64,000 nucleotides of DNA from Steinernema hermaphroditum (lineage: Eukaryota > Nematoda > Chromadorea > Rhabditida > Steinernematidae): NCBI GenBank assembly GCA_030435675.1, contig CM059625.1, positions 10,850,001 through 10,914,000 of the forward strand, in the 5' to 3' direction. Position 1 is the first letter of the stretch; each line of letters begins with the position of its first letter. Shown here piece by piece: positions 36,282 to 46,700 of the stretch. The notes under the pieces were generated by a model. The model ran no database searches. It was not told where the DNA came from and saw only the letters and a list, made by a program, of their open reading frames with translations. The position numbers and the translations under genes were made by a program.

Positions 36282-37545
36282 TTGGGTTGGTAAGTTGAAA
36301 ATGCACCATTTTTAAAAATGAATCCTTATTGTTGCAAAGGCACAGATTTCAATGGGTGTATTCACCACTTAAGTACTCAGCCTCTGTACACTTTCTGGCG
36401 AGAAGTCTGGCCATTTCACTGCAGAACAGGAGAGATTTCGGGTCGAAAAGTTCCATTTTGTCCGTTTTTGACCTCATTGCAAACTTTGGCTCAATTTATT
36501 CGTTGATGTTTCCGACAGTACCGCACAAGTAGGTACCCGATAGAGCTGTGGGAGACCTACATGCATAACAAGTACCTGAGTCCCAGCTGAAGATGAGCAG
36601 CAGTTTTGTGTGCAATCAAAAATATCAAACATTCATGCTCCTGCTGGATCTGCTGAAATCCCAAAACCAGTTACTAGTTCTTGCCTTATCTTGAATAAGA
36701 GAACGAGGTTTTTCTAGATGTTAGTCGCAAACTATAGCTGAGAGATTGCTCTATCCTATAAATACGTTTCAGCCCCGTGCTTCTATAATATCGCATATAA
36801 GACAGTGCAGCATTACTTTTCAACCTGGTTCTGACCGCAGCACAATAGTTGACTTCTCTTCCTTATCCATACCCTCAAGTAGTTCTGGGGATCATATGGC
36901 TAGAACCCCCTTGAAGAGTCACGAAAAATAAAGGAAAAGATTTTTACTTAGAAATACAAATAAAAGCAGGGGTCAATGAGTTGCGATGGCGGATCAAGGG
37001 CTCGGAGAGTCGTGAGAAATCGGAGTTCCCGATTTCCACTTGTAGCCAAAGGCATCGGAGCATCAGCCACTATGGCATTGAAGCACCCTAGCTGGCCGTC
37101 CATGTTGTCTGTACACCCCCAGCTGGAGTTTGTTAAATCAACAAAAAGTTTAACTACTTTCGGGTCAAGTGCTTTATGGGCAAATTTTTTATCTTCTTGG
37201 AATTTGTTCTCACTGTGACATTGCAAGAAGAGATCAGCGTGTGCGCTTGGAAGCTAAGCTCCTGCTGTATGCGCAGCTAAGACAGCATACCGCCTTTCAA
37301 ATAAATAGTCCCTCGGAGAGGTTGTCGAAGGTTCGGTGTTTCGGATGCCCAGGTGGTGCTTCGCGGACCATGAATATAAAAGGATTCAAAGAAAGCGGAG
37401 GGCATGCAGGTGGGGCATCGGAGCGTACCGACTGGAAAGTCAACCAATCGCCCATACGAACGCACTATTCCATCTGATCCAAGGATCACACAGTGCGAAA
37501 ATCGACGCGAATCAAAAATGGTGCATTTTCAACTTACCAACCCAA
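36282..37545. mobile_element. 1.26-kb inverted-repeat element, Tc1/mariner-like ends, no recognisable transposase
   Basis: The two ends are a perfect 32-base inverted repeat (36282-36313 and 37514-37545) starting TTGGGTTGGTAAGTTG. Both are flanked by TA (36280-36281 and 37546-37547), the target duplication expected of Tc1/mariner elements. The length, 1264 bp, is typical of an intact mariner, but I find no DEKW, HDNARPH or DD34/37 motifs in any frame. A 92-codon minus-strand frame at 36948-37226 (LGCFNAIVADAPMPLATSGN) and another at 37277-37489 look weakly coding but are unrecognised. It could be non-autonomous, a decayed copy, or carry captured sequence. The perfect ends suggest recent activity. 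Confidence 0.75.
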
Positions 37546-37603
37546 TAGAAGGTGCTTGCACCCAGAACATTTGAGTACCGATATATCAGCACTCACGTTT
37601 TAC

Positions 37604-37797
37604 CTAGATGTTTGAGATAAATGGTCGTCAATTGGACTATGATTAAGATGTGTACTTTGATACTCATATGACTGGTACTCAGGTGTACCGTACTCAAATG
37701 GTGTGGCGACAACAAATGAGCCAAATGAAGAAGACCAGTTTTGATGACCGTCAATGTCCATGAGTGCTCTTCCAGCAAACATATGTTCATTTTGCAT
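37604..37797 (-). CDS. Candidate first coding exon (possibly of the CPEB gene)
   Basis: ATG at 37797 opens a 64-codon stretch (MQNEHMFAGRALMDIDGH, then FGSFVVATPFEYGTPEYQSY, ending HSPIDDHLSQTSR) that stops at a GTAAAA donor. The Tyr/Ser/Gln-rich, low-complexity content is like the disordered N-termini of RNA-binding or transcription regulators. It is the nearest upstream coding-like exon on the CPEB strand, so it may be that gene's first exon, with the inverted-repeat element in the intron. No intermediate exon joins were proved. Confidence 0.35.
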
Positions 37798-39126
37798 GTG
37801 TCTTAAACTTGGCTCCTGCCTAAGACTATGTCTACATATGTAAGGTTGCTTTCATTTTTGCGCATGGTCTAACAGTCTCGGTGGCGTCGTATAAGGATCA
37901 CATTAGGGCATTCATTTCCTAGCGATCATTGGAATTGGCGCTCATCATTTGGCGCTCATCTTTTGGAACTCTCTCTATTTAGCGTTCTTGTTTTGTCGCT
38001 CTTTTTGTGTTTTTGTGCGCTGTTGTCATGTAACTACTCAAATGTCTATGTAAAGCCGTGCTCAGTAACAAAAATGGAATGTGCGTGTTTAAAGATCAGA
38101 TCTAGCAGGAACATTCAAAGTGCGCTGCAGACGTTGTTCTGTAAAGGCACCGTCCGCTTTCAGCTGACAGACGGTGCAATGTCCTTGACAGCCCTTTCAA
38201 ATTCATGCACTTAAACGTCTGCCGGTGCGAGCCAAAGTACAAAAAAGCCGCACGAATCAGTTCGTCGCTTTTTTGCGTTGATGTAAGAGTACAGCACGTG
38301 TTTTCCTTCTACAGCGAGGTGTTGGTCCATTTAGTAGTCAACACGTAACCTGTTTATATGGAATCTGTTGTTTCCTATATCCGGATATTTACCTTGAGTT
38401 CACTTGTTCAACAGTATTTTTAGAACTGTATTCTGTTCTCTACTAAAACGGCAATTTTAATGCACGTGAAAGGCGTAGGTGGAGACGGTCTTTTTTTATC
38501 TCTAATGTTCTTGAATCGAACGCGATGATCTTCGCTTCTGTTTACTTACACCGATTATCACTTCAGTTCTTACCCTCTTTGACGTAAAAAACGAGCAGCT
38601 TTATTTGAAACAGCTATCGCCTAAAAAGCAAATGCATTTTGAAGTATGCTCCGAAATACGAAGTAAGCCATGCCGTTTTTCCTCTTTGGCATTGGCCGAG
38701 TAAAAGATGGTTGCCATCGCGTGTCACCCAAAGCCATGCAGCCTCTCGCAGACTTGTCTGGCCGCTCGGTCTCTCCGAGAGTTTGCACTTTAACTCTTCC
38801 TGGTAGGCGCCGCACCATCCATATAATCACAGCTCAGTGCTGCTGATTTATTTGATTACCAGAGTGCATACGTCCTGGTGCACGAACTCGAGCGGTTGTG
38901 TTCCACTGCACTATCTTCTGTCCAGCAATTTGGTTTTTGCTTATTGTTACGATTCGTGTCGTCATATAGCTAATCTGGTTTCTGGGTGTTCTTACATCAC
39001 AAGTTATACAAATATGTCGCTACTAAACCGGTTTCGTTCGTGTTTCTCGTGAACATATCGTTCTCCGTTCTCTTCATTCACATCACAGTAGATAGCGTAC
39101 AATTGTTTCCAGCAAAGAAACGAATT
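37798..39126. other. Intergenic region, no supported gene
   Basis: About 1.3 kb. A plus-strand frame at 37963-38214 has a hydrophobic start but begins with TTG and has no ATG or splice support. Nothing else recognised. The segment ends with TTTCCAG 14 bases before the next ATG, a possible trans-splice acceptor. Confidence 0.45.
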
Positions 39127-39882
39127 ATGTCATCGACTACGAGCAACGGCCAAACGGCGTTGTCTTTTGCAGCCGTTTCCAAGGATAGCTGCGCATCTTC
39201 CGCTGCTCAATCAGATACGTCTCCAAAAGCAATCGGTGAGCTCAATTCCACTTCTCTTCTAATCCCTAGGACATGTTCTCTTTCCAACTTTAATTGTCGT
39301 CATTATCCTTAATTAATCTGTGAAGAATAGCAAAAAATGCCCGGACGATCTGAAAGTGTATAGCAGAAAGAGTTTCGACGTCACTTTGTGCTTGTGCCGA
39401 AAATCACGGATCAGCTGTTGTTTGTCTTCACGCTGCGAAAAATCGAAAAATGAAAGAACTTTGAGCTATTAGTTCTTTGATTTGCTCTCAGAAGAGCCTG
39501 TTCTCATGACCGAACGCTCTTCTGCGGGGGTGTACAGAAGATGTTGACAGTAACTGGTCATAGTACGATCTCTGATTAGATACTGCTTATGGTTCAAACG
39601 TTTCCCGCCCCTTCGGTCCGCCATTAAAAGCACATGTCTGTTATCACTTCCCGCACGCTAATATGTCCTATTTCGTATTGCTGCTAGACACCTATGTTTC
39701 TTTTCGCTTTAGAAACCGCATTAATCCCTTACTAATTATGTTTTTCAGACAACATGTACACCTCAATTCGCTCTTTCTGGACCGAGCGACGCCGAAGCTG
39801 GTGGAGCTCTCGCAAAGAACTTGACGTATCCAGACTCAACGATTCATACCTCTCAACCTATGGAAGCTTAAACATGCCTTAA
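39127..39882 (+). CDS. Small two-exon protein (80 residues), unrecognised
   Basis: Exon 1 (39127-39235) encodes MSSTTSNGQTALSFAAVSKD and a Ser/Ala-rich tail up to a GGTGAG donor. A 513-base intron ends TTTTTCAG, and exon 2 (39749-39882) continues in phase as NMYTSIRSFWTERRRSWWSS, RKELDVSRLNDSYLSTYGSL and NMP-stop. The Trp/Arg-rich block followed by Ser/Tyr-rich sequence looks like a short cytosolic regulatory protein. No signal peptide or membrane helix. An AATAAA at about 40053 could be the polyadenylation signal. The phase match across the intron is the main support. Family unknown. Confidence 0.55.
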
Positions 39883-41848
39883 TTCATCTTTATCTTATGC
39901 TTTCTTCCTTCACGATACTCCCAATGATTATGCGTGTCAAAGTGTTCCTGTAACTACTGTTCTTGGGTGCATATTGTTGATATTACAGCTTCTGCCTATT
40001 ATTTCACTCCATGTTTGCCATTTGAGTTATTGACAGATAATAATTTTGCCAAATAAATTTTGCTATTTTGTCTTGTTTATACTGCTTTTTAAGGGAACTC
40101 CACACAGTGGTTGATTAATTTTGCAATAAAGCCCAAAGCAACAATTTCCTTGCAGTTTCGCTTTCAAATGCATTCCAAAAGGAAACAGACAAAGCTGTGT
40201 TGTGAGTTAGTGTTATATATACCAGTTTGAAAATGTCGCTTTCTTGTTTGACGTCTATTTTGGCACTGTCTACTCTGCTTGCAAAACCGACAGGGTTCGT
40301 TCGTCACTCATGTGCGCGTGTCGGTCAACCATGGTAGCTTCTTATTATTGTGGCACATATAATTTTTTTTTATCTTTGATATCACAAGACGGATTATTTG
40401 CCACATGGGCATTGCAAATTGCACAGTTATGTACAGGTTACATATGGCACTAATCGCCGTGCTCGTCACATATCGAAACACGACCAACTCCCAAAAAAAA
40501 GGTCCGGTCGAAATGTCCGGTCGAAATTATCTGTTAATTCCAAGATTTTCAATTGGTTGAGTACATAAGGCTACGGGGACATGCTGCATGTAGGTGACAC
40601 TTACAGCCACTATACCCACATAGCGACTCTATGAACTCATTTGTACTTTTCGGAAATAGATGGTAAATGTGGACAATGACCCCTGGATTCACAAAAAAGC
40701 AAGACTATCCGAGACCGTATCTTTCCAAGTTCACCTCCTTAATGGCTATCCGAGAAGCAGGTTGCAGCTGTTCAGTCAAAATAGTGAATACCTTGAGTGA
40801 GATATATGCCTTTTTAATAATAAAAATTCACTTTCAAAATGCGAAAATTTGCACTCATTAGCCCACCAAATGAAATAGTTGTACGCCTGCTCGAAAGCTG
40901 TGCTAACTTCATCATGCAGAAGATCTATGGAAATACCAAGCTCCGGTTAACCACAACCATTTTGCGACATTATAAATGCACGTCAATAGTCATAACTCCC
41001 TATTTAATGGCCTATTGGATAGAGTTGCCGTAGTCCGCAACAAGGTAATTGCCAAAGACCGAAGAGTTGAAGACCTAGAACATTCTGTGGTTTTTGAGAA
41101 CTTTCCTGCGCACGCTCGTTCTGCTCCCAGTTCCACGTATAACAGACGTGTTTTTGAAGTTACGAAGCATTACGTAATTGAATTTGCTCGTTCTAAGATG
41201 AGCCTTGTGTCCTTAAAATTATTAACTTCTGTTTGATTGCTGAAGCATCCTATGCCCATTTTGTGGATTCTACACCAACACTGTGTTACTTGTTTTTGTA
41301 CGTGGAAAAAGCGCCCTTTCTCTGGAATACCAGTAATGCCGGATTATAATTTGGTCCCGATCCGGCGCCCACCCAGATTCTCTCCTTTTTGTTGTCCCAC
41401 ACGCACGCACACGGTCGCGTCTGGGACAATGACACAGAAATTCAATTGGTACAATATGTGCAGATGGTGCGAAGTGAATGCAATTAGCGAATAACAATAT
41501 GGATATGACGTACGAGTGTTAGGAACGCAGAAGAGGCGGAACCACGAATTACTGTATAAAGCGTTGCCAGTCGTGTGTCAGAGGCGTGAATTCGGATTCA
41601 GTCGCTTCTATCTACTTGTCTTCGTGCGCCGCATGGCGCTCGGAAATGCTGAACTCTGTCCCCCATTGTCCCTTCTTATGTGAACGAAACTCACACTGCT
41701 AATTGTTCGAATCCGACCCTAATGCACTTGGGACTGACTCGATGATCGCCTTCACCATGTGCTTTTTCGCATTTTTTTTTTCACAAGGGGCTTTACTGCT
41801 AAAAACGTTGTATTTTCCACTTGCAGGTACACTAGAAAACAGTAAATA
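39883..41848. other. Intergenic region, AT-rich, no supported gene
   Basis: About 2 kb with short frames only. A small tandem duplication of the word GTCCGGTCGAAAT occurs near 40501-40527. The last part, with a CACTTGCAG acceptor at about 41826, should hold the promoter or 5' leader of the neuropeptide gene. Confidence 0.5.
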
Positions 41849-42168
41849 ATGAAAAGCTGTCTGTTCGCTATTCTTTGCTTCTTCATCTTCATCTCTCAGG
41901 TCATGTGTTGGCCGGCTGGCGTAAGTGATATTCAGAGTTCCACGAAGTAATGGTTCATTCAGGAACCTGTCGATGCTCTTCCGGATGAGCTTCTCGCTCG
42001 TGTCTACCGTACCGTCCTTTTGAAAGCGAAAAGAAGTCGTGAGTAAAGACGGCTAGACCCATTGTAAAACGAGTTGTTCCAGCAAGCATCGGATTGTCGC
42101 TTGCTGAGTACATGGCGAGCCCGCAAGGACAAGACAACTTCCATTTCATTCCATCTGGGAGAAAGTGA
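41849..42168 (+). CDS. Neuropeptide-like precursor (amidated peptide), NLP type
   Basis: Three exons (41849-41920, 41963-42038, 42083-42168) join in phase into a 77-residue protein. The signal peptide is MKSCLFAILCFFIFISQVM. A spacer (EPVDALPDELLARVYRTVLL) is followed by a dibasic KR in KAKRSPS. The mature peptide starts SPSIGLSLAEYMASPQ, continues GQDNFHFIPS, and ends GRK-stop, so the 26-residue peptide is predicted to be C-terminally amidated with Gly as donor. The SPSIGLSLAEYMASPQG core matches my recollection of a C. elegans NLP-49 peptide; that identity should be confirmed by search. One peptide per precursor, at the extreme C-terminus, is typical of conserved nematode NLPs. Intron positions are clear. 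Confidence 0.85.
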
Positions 42169-42564
42169 AAAAGAGCGGCGACAACGTCATGTTCTTTTTG
42201 ATCTTTCTTGAAATGTGCACGTCCTTTTGCATTAGATCTCTAGACTCGCCCTTTGAGGCGATGGTCCGAACTGGATCTCAGATCGAATTCATTTGTTTAC
42301 TGTTTCCCAATCTCTCGTCGTTCCACTCATTTGATTGTCCGCTGTTTGCATTCTGGTAATAAAGTTGGCACTGGCAAATATGTAACATTAGATGACGTTT
42401 ACAAGTGAGTTCCACAACACGCAACAATGAGCAAATCTTACAAACAACAATGATACACTATATGCCTCATTTGTTAATCTTGTGATCTTCTAATTATTTT
42501 AGAACCGTTCATTATACAACAATTTTAAAGACCTTAGTAATGAACCTTTCAGATAAAACACTAA
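42169..42564. other. Short intergenic region
   Basis: About 400 bases between the neuropeptide stop and the left end of the first inverted-repeat element. Likely the neuropeptide 3' UTR (AATAAA at 42358). No other feature seen. Confidence 0.5.
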
Positions 42565-43655
42565 AGGCCTGTTTATACTCTGCGCGACTGCGCGACAGCA
42601 AAACGTGTCGCACAGCGCGGCGACCGGTCGCACAGCTGCGCGACACGTTTTGCTGTCGCGTAGGCGTTTATACTCTGCGCGACAGCTTCGATCGCAGATA
42701 TGACAGATATCTTGCTGTTTCATGGTAAGATCTTGTGGAACTATCACTGCAATCATGATTATTGGTGATATTCTCTGCAAGGCACTTCGCCTTAAAAAGT
42801 GTTTGGGTGTTCGTGGCGGGACCAAGGTGGATCGCAGATTAACCTAACCTCACCAAAAACCGGCAAAGTTGGCATAAATCACCCTTCCATGGTGATTTCC
42901 AGCTTAACCGAACGTGCCAACTTTCCAAATTATAACCTGCTGTGAGCAGGTCGAACCTACGAAATTTACTACCAAAGTAGCAAAGGCTTAAAATCTTCCC
43001 GAAATCACGTTCCCGGGGTTTCCCAAATTGGTACGAACCTACGAAATTTACTAACAAATTAGCCATGCGCTAAAATCTTCCCAAAATCACGTTCCCGAGG
43101 TTTCCCAAATTGGTACGAACATGCGACATTTACCTAATTGTGGCCCGTTCCTAGCATCGGCTTACTGTAGGTCAGAGTGATTGTCGAAAACAAAAGTATG
43201 CCCGCCGCTCTGCGACAAGAAGAACATGTACTCCCAAAAACAGAGGGATTCGTAGTCAATGAACGTGGACGAATCTAGCAAAACCCAAGAAACCTACACG
43301 CGAGTCATCAACCTGCACAAAAAATACGTTGAAACAAAAAGATCCGATGAATTTTGCACAAAAAACTGACTATGCAGCTGCGCGACACACACCCTGCAGC
43401 TCAGCGAGCTGAGCGGCAGCAAAATCGGTCGTCGCGCTGCGCGACAGGTCGCACAGTCGCGCAGAGTATAAACGCACTCACTGTGTCGCGTAGCTGCGCG
43501 ACTGCGCGACAGGCAACAATCGGTCGCCGCGCTGCGCGACACGTCGCGCTGTCGCGCAGAGTATAAACAGCTACGCGACTGCGCGACTGTCGCGCAGCGC
43601 GGCGACCGATTTCACAATGCTGCGCGACACTGTCGCGCAGAGTATAAACAGGCCT
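42565..43655. mobile_element. Inverted-repeat element with TGCGCGAC subterminal arrays, copy A
   Basis: Ends are AGGCCTGTTTATACTCTGCG at the left and its reverse complement at the right. Just inside both ends are dense clusters of TGCGCGAC and its complement GTCGCGCA, many copies in both orientations, like binding sites for a transposase. The interior includes an 82-bp tandem repeat and a minus-strand open frame (VPPRTPKHFLRRSALQRIS) without a recognised domain. From about 42635 to the right end it is identical by eye to copy B 7,440 bases downstream. The left 70 bases differ. TA lies one base outside each end, so the target site is not certain. No transposase motif is seen; probably non-autonomous. 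Confidence 0.8.
42952..43140 (+). repeat. 82-bp tandem repeat inside copy A
   Basis: Units start at 42952, 43034 and 43116, each opening CGAAC(CT)ACGAAATTTACT or a close variant and ending in the TTTCCCAAATTGGTA phrase. The first two units are complete and diverged; the third is partial. The same array is in copy B at 50392-50580. Confidence 0.8.
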
Positions 43656-43771
43656 GTATGCTGACACGCCGTGTGTCTGAAACAGCATACTCGACTTGAC
43701 AATTCCAAATATCCTGACACGAAGAGTTCAAATCCCTACCGTACTGGTAGGTCTCACTATCATTTCGGGTG

Positions 43772-46700
43772 ATGCAAATGAGTCGATTGCCAGGTGAGTT
43801 CTGATTTTTGCAGAATCGTGTCGCCTGCAGTGGAACGCATTTTTTGTTTTCAATTTCTTGCCGCGTTTGTTTTGCGTGATGTCCTTCCGGTCAAGGAATC
43901 AAGTGAGTCAGTCAAAAGTAAGTCACCTGCTTTCAGACGACCAATGGGGCCTGTTAAAAGCTTGATTAGCGTATTGACCACGCACTTTCTTTCCGTTGGG
44001 GATATTCCCGACGATGTAGTTGACAAAGCGTGAGACTATCATCTGTTTCCATTTAAATAACCACTTATTTATAGCTTTGAAAGCTTATTTAGCGATTATT
44101 CCGAGCTAGGTGACGCCGCTGAGTCAACGATGATCACAAATCTCGAATTTAACGATCAACTGGAATCATGTAATCTGCTTTCCTGTATATTTGTCATAAT
44201 GACTTGCCTTGTAGTGACAAACGCCTTAGAGACATTCCTGTTGGCCTCCACGGAACCTATCTTCGACCGTATGAGTGAGGAAGGTGTTCCGGCGAAAAAA
44301 CTTGTTACGCTGGCATGGATGGCTATGGAAGAATCACTGAAGAATCCGGCGGATATAGCCGGTTTACGTAAAGGTGTACAGGCAGCGAGAATGTACACAT
44401 TGCTCTGCTGTCTGCCCGGTGCCGGCGCTTTTGAAATTTATTCGAAATTTCTTTATCTGGTATGGAAATGTTCAGTATTCTTGAGCATAAATTTTTAGAG
44501 AGTCACCGAGCTGGCCCGCCATATCTACCGTTTGGTTGTGTTCAAGCAACCAATCGGCTCGATCGCCACACCACAAACCACCGGTCGCAAAAAGAAAATC
44601 AGTTCAGCAAAGAAGAAGAGTTTATCGCGTTAGTCTCTATTTTTAAACAGCTTCGTGTACAAACCATCGTTGTTTAGGAAGCGAAATATCGCCAAAAGAA
44701 CAGGAAGCATGTCGTCAATTGCTCCGTCACTTTCTCGATGGTGTGTTCTCGTTCGTAGGGCACGTCAGCCTCTTTGACAAAGATGTAATTGTCGCCACTG
44801 CCTTGCTTCTTCGCGACATCATCTTATTCGACCTGCCAACTGGGACAAAAACTGGTCCCGTTGATTCGTTTCCGGACTTCTTGGCGCTTCCGACTCTCGG
44901 CGACAAGTGCTTTGGAATACTTCACCGTCTCATGGACGATCGTCACCCAGAAGGACGCAAAGAAGTTATGGGCAGGGTGCTTCTCCCACAAATTATGTGC
45001 TACGGAACTGCAGATGAAGTTCTGCCATCGACGTCGATCATTTCCAGCCAGATGATCCGTCATCGAGATGCCATCATGGCTTTTCTAACGGCTCGTGCTG
45101 AGGTGATTCCAGCCCTCCCGGAAATAGATGTAAATTTGTGGTTTTATCTAGATGGATTCGCCCAAAGAAAGTCGTATGATATATCAACTCGTGCAGAACA
45201 CCTTCAGATGTCCCGACCGCAGCGACTACAAAGCAAGAGTGTCCGAGGGTGTCATTAGTTTGCTGCGTTTAATTCCGACACCGTTCCACTATGTAAGAAA
45301 AAAGAGATGCAGTCCGGTGAATAAGTCATACGTTTTAGCAGTTCGTTCAGTTCATGGACATCGTCTACAGTCAGCCTATGGGGTCGATGCGCAGTTTCCT
45401 AGTGGAGGTTTTACCGCAGTTCATCAATAGCTTCGGTTAGTTCCAATGGAGTGGCTCTCCCATCCCATGATGTTTCCTTTTAGATTTGTCGGGTGCCGAT
45501 CCTGGACCGATTGCCAATACGAATGACACCACAGAAGAGGACGAATCGGAAGCGGAAAATAGTGACCATCCAGAGGACAGTGACGATGAAGAGGAAGAAA
45601 TAAATCGGTCCTCTCAAAGAAAGCGGCAGCCGAATAAGCGACAGGAGTCACCCCTTCCCCGCATGGACGCGGTCCGAGGCCCAGTGGATATCCTTCTCGA
45701 AGCTGTGTATGACAAGTCATCGTCCATTCGAGCCAGGGCGGTGCTGCACCTCGGTAACCTCCTGAGAGATGCGCAGAAGCTCGAGCTCATTCAGAAGATC
45801 TGCGCCGACAACTCTGACCTTGAAGAGCACCGCAGGAAAGAAGCGAGAACAGGCCAGAAATATCCATCGCCGTTGCTCTTAATATTGCTGCACAAATGCG
45901 ATGACGAGAAGGTTGCTGTGCGCAAGTCGGCTTTGGTCGCTCTCGGACACCTGTTTCCTTCCATCGAAGATCCGGACCTCATAAAGTACATGTTTAATGA
46001 AATGGCTGTATGAAAATTAATTTTGCGTTCTTGATTTTGACCTCATTTTTTAGGATTCGACGAGAGATATGGCCATTTCTGTCCGAAAGCAGGCTGCAGA
46101 GACGCTTAGTGAAGTCTACAAGCTGAATCCAGGCTCTGAAGTTATCCGCACGACTTGGCTGGAATCCATGATGCCCTTGCTGATTGACCGGGAGCAGAGT
46201 GTCCAGCAAATGGCTTCCAAGATCGTCATGGTACATAGGGATCTTCCATTTACGGGGTGTCATCGGACATGTTTTCAGGACACCATATTCGCGGAATTGA
46301 ACTCAACGTCACCAAACGAATTCGTGTGGATGGTCTTGTCCGACATTGAAGCAGACTTCAATTTGCGACGCCTTCTCTATCGTGCCATGAGAGCGTTATT
46401 GGACCAGGGTTTGCTTCCAAAGTCGCTGGTCAAATCGATGTTGTGTTTTGCCGAAGACCCATCCAAAAGCCAACCAGTTTGGTTGGTACTCTCGTTGCTG
46501 GCCAAGATTTTCCCGATTGAAGCAAAGGTGGCGTTTGAGTATTGGCTTACTCTTGACCAAGAAATGCACAAGACTCTGGTGCCAACTTACGTCATTAACG
46601 TGCTTGTCGAGTCTTGTACCAAACTTAAGCAGCACGACCGAGACACATTGATGCAAGATCTGAAGGCTCGTATTGTCCGTTTCGGTATTAAAGCGCATAA

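Noticed and set aside
37963..38214. Plus-strand frame with a hydrophobic start that looks like a signal peptide
   Set aside because: It opens with TTG, has no ATG, and lies in sequence with repeated GGCGCTCATC-type words; no downstream exon fits.
43354..43566. Arg-rich frames inside both inverted-repeat element copies
   Set aside because: They are translations of the TGCGCGAC subterminal repeats and not protein-coding.
43690..43745. Possible tRNA B-box (GAGTTCAAATCCCTACC)
   Set aside because: No A-box, acceptor stem or anticodon arm can be paired upstream; not a tRNA gene.
45424..45720. Minus-strand 98-codon frame opposite the NCAPD3 acidic exon
   Set aside because: Antisense shadow of a clearly coding HEAT-repeat exon.
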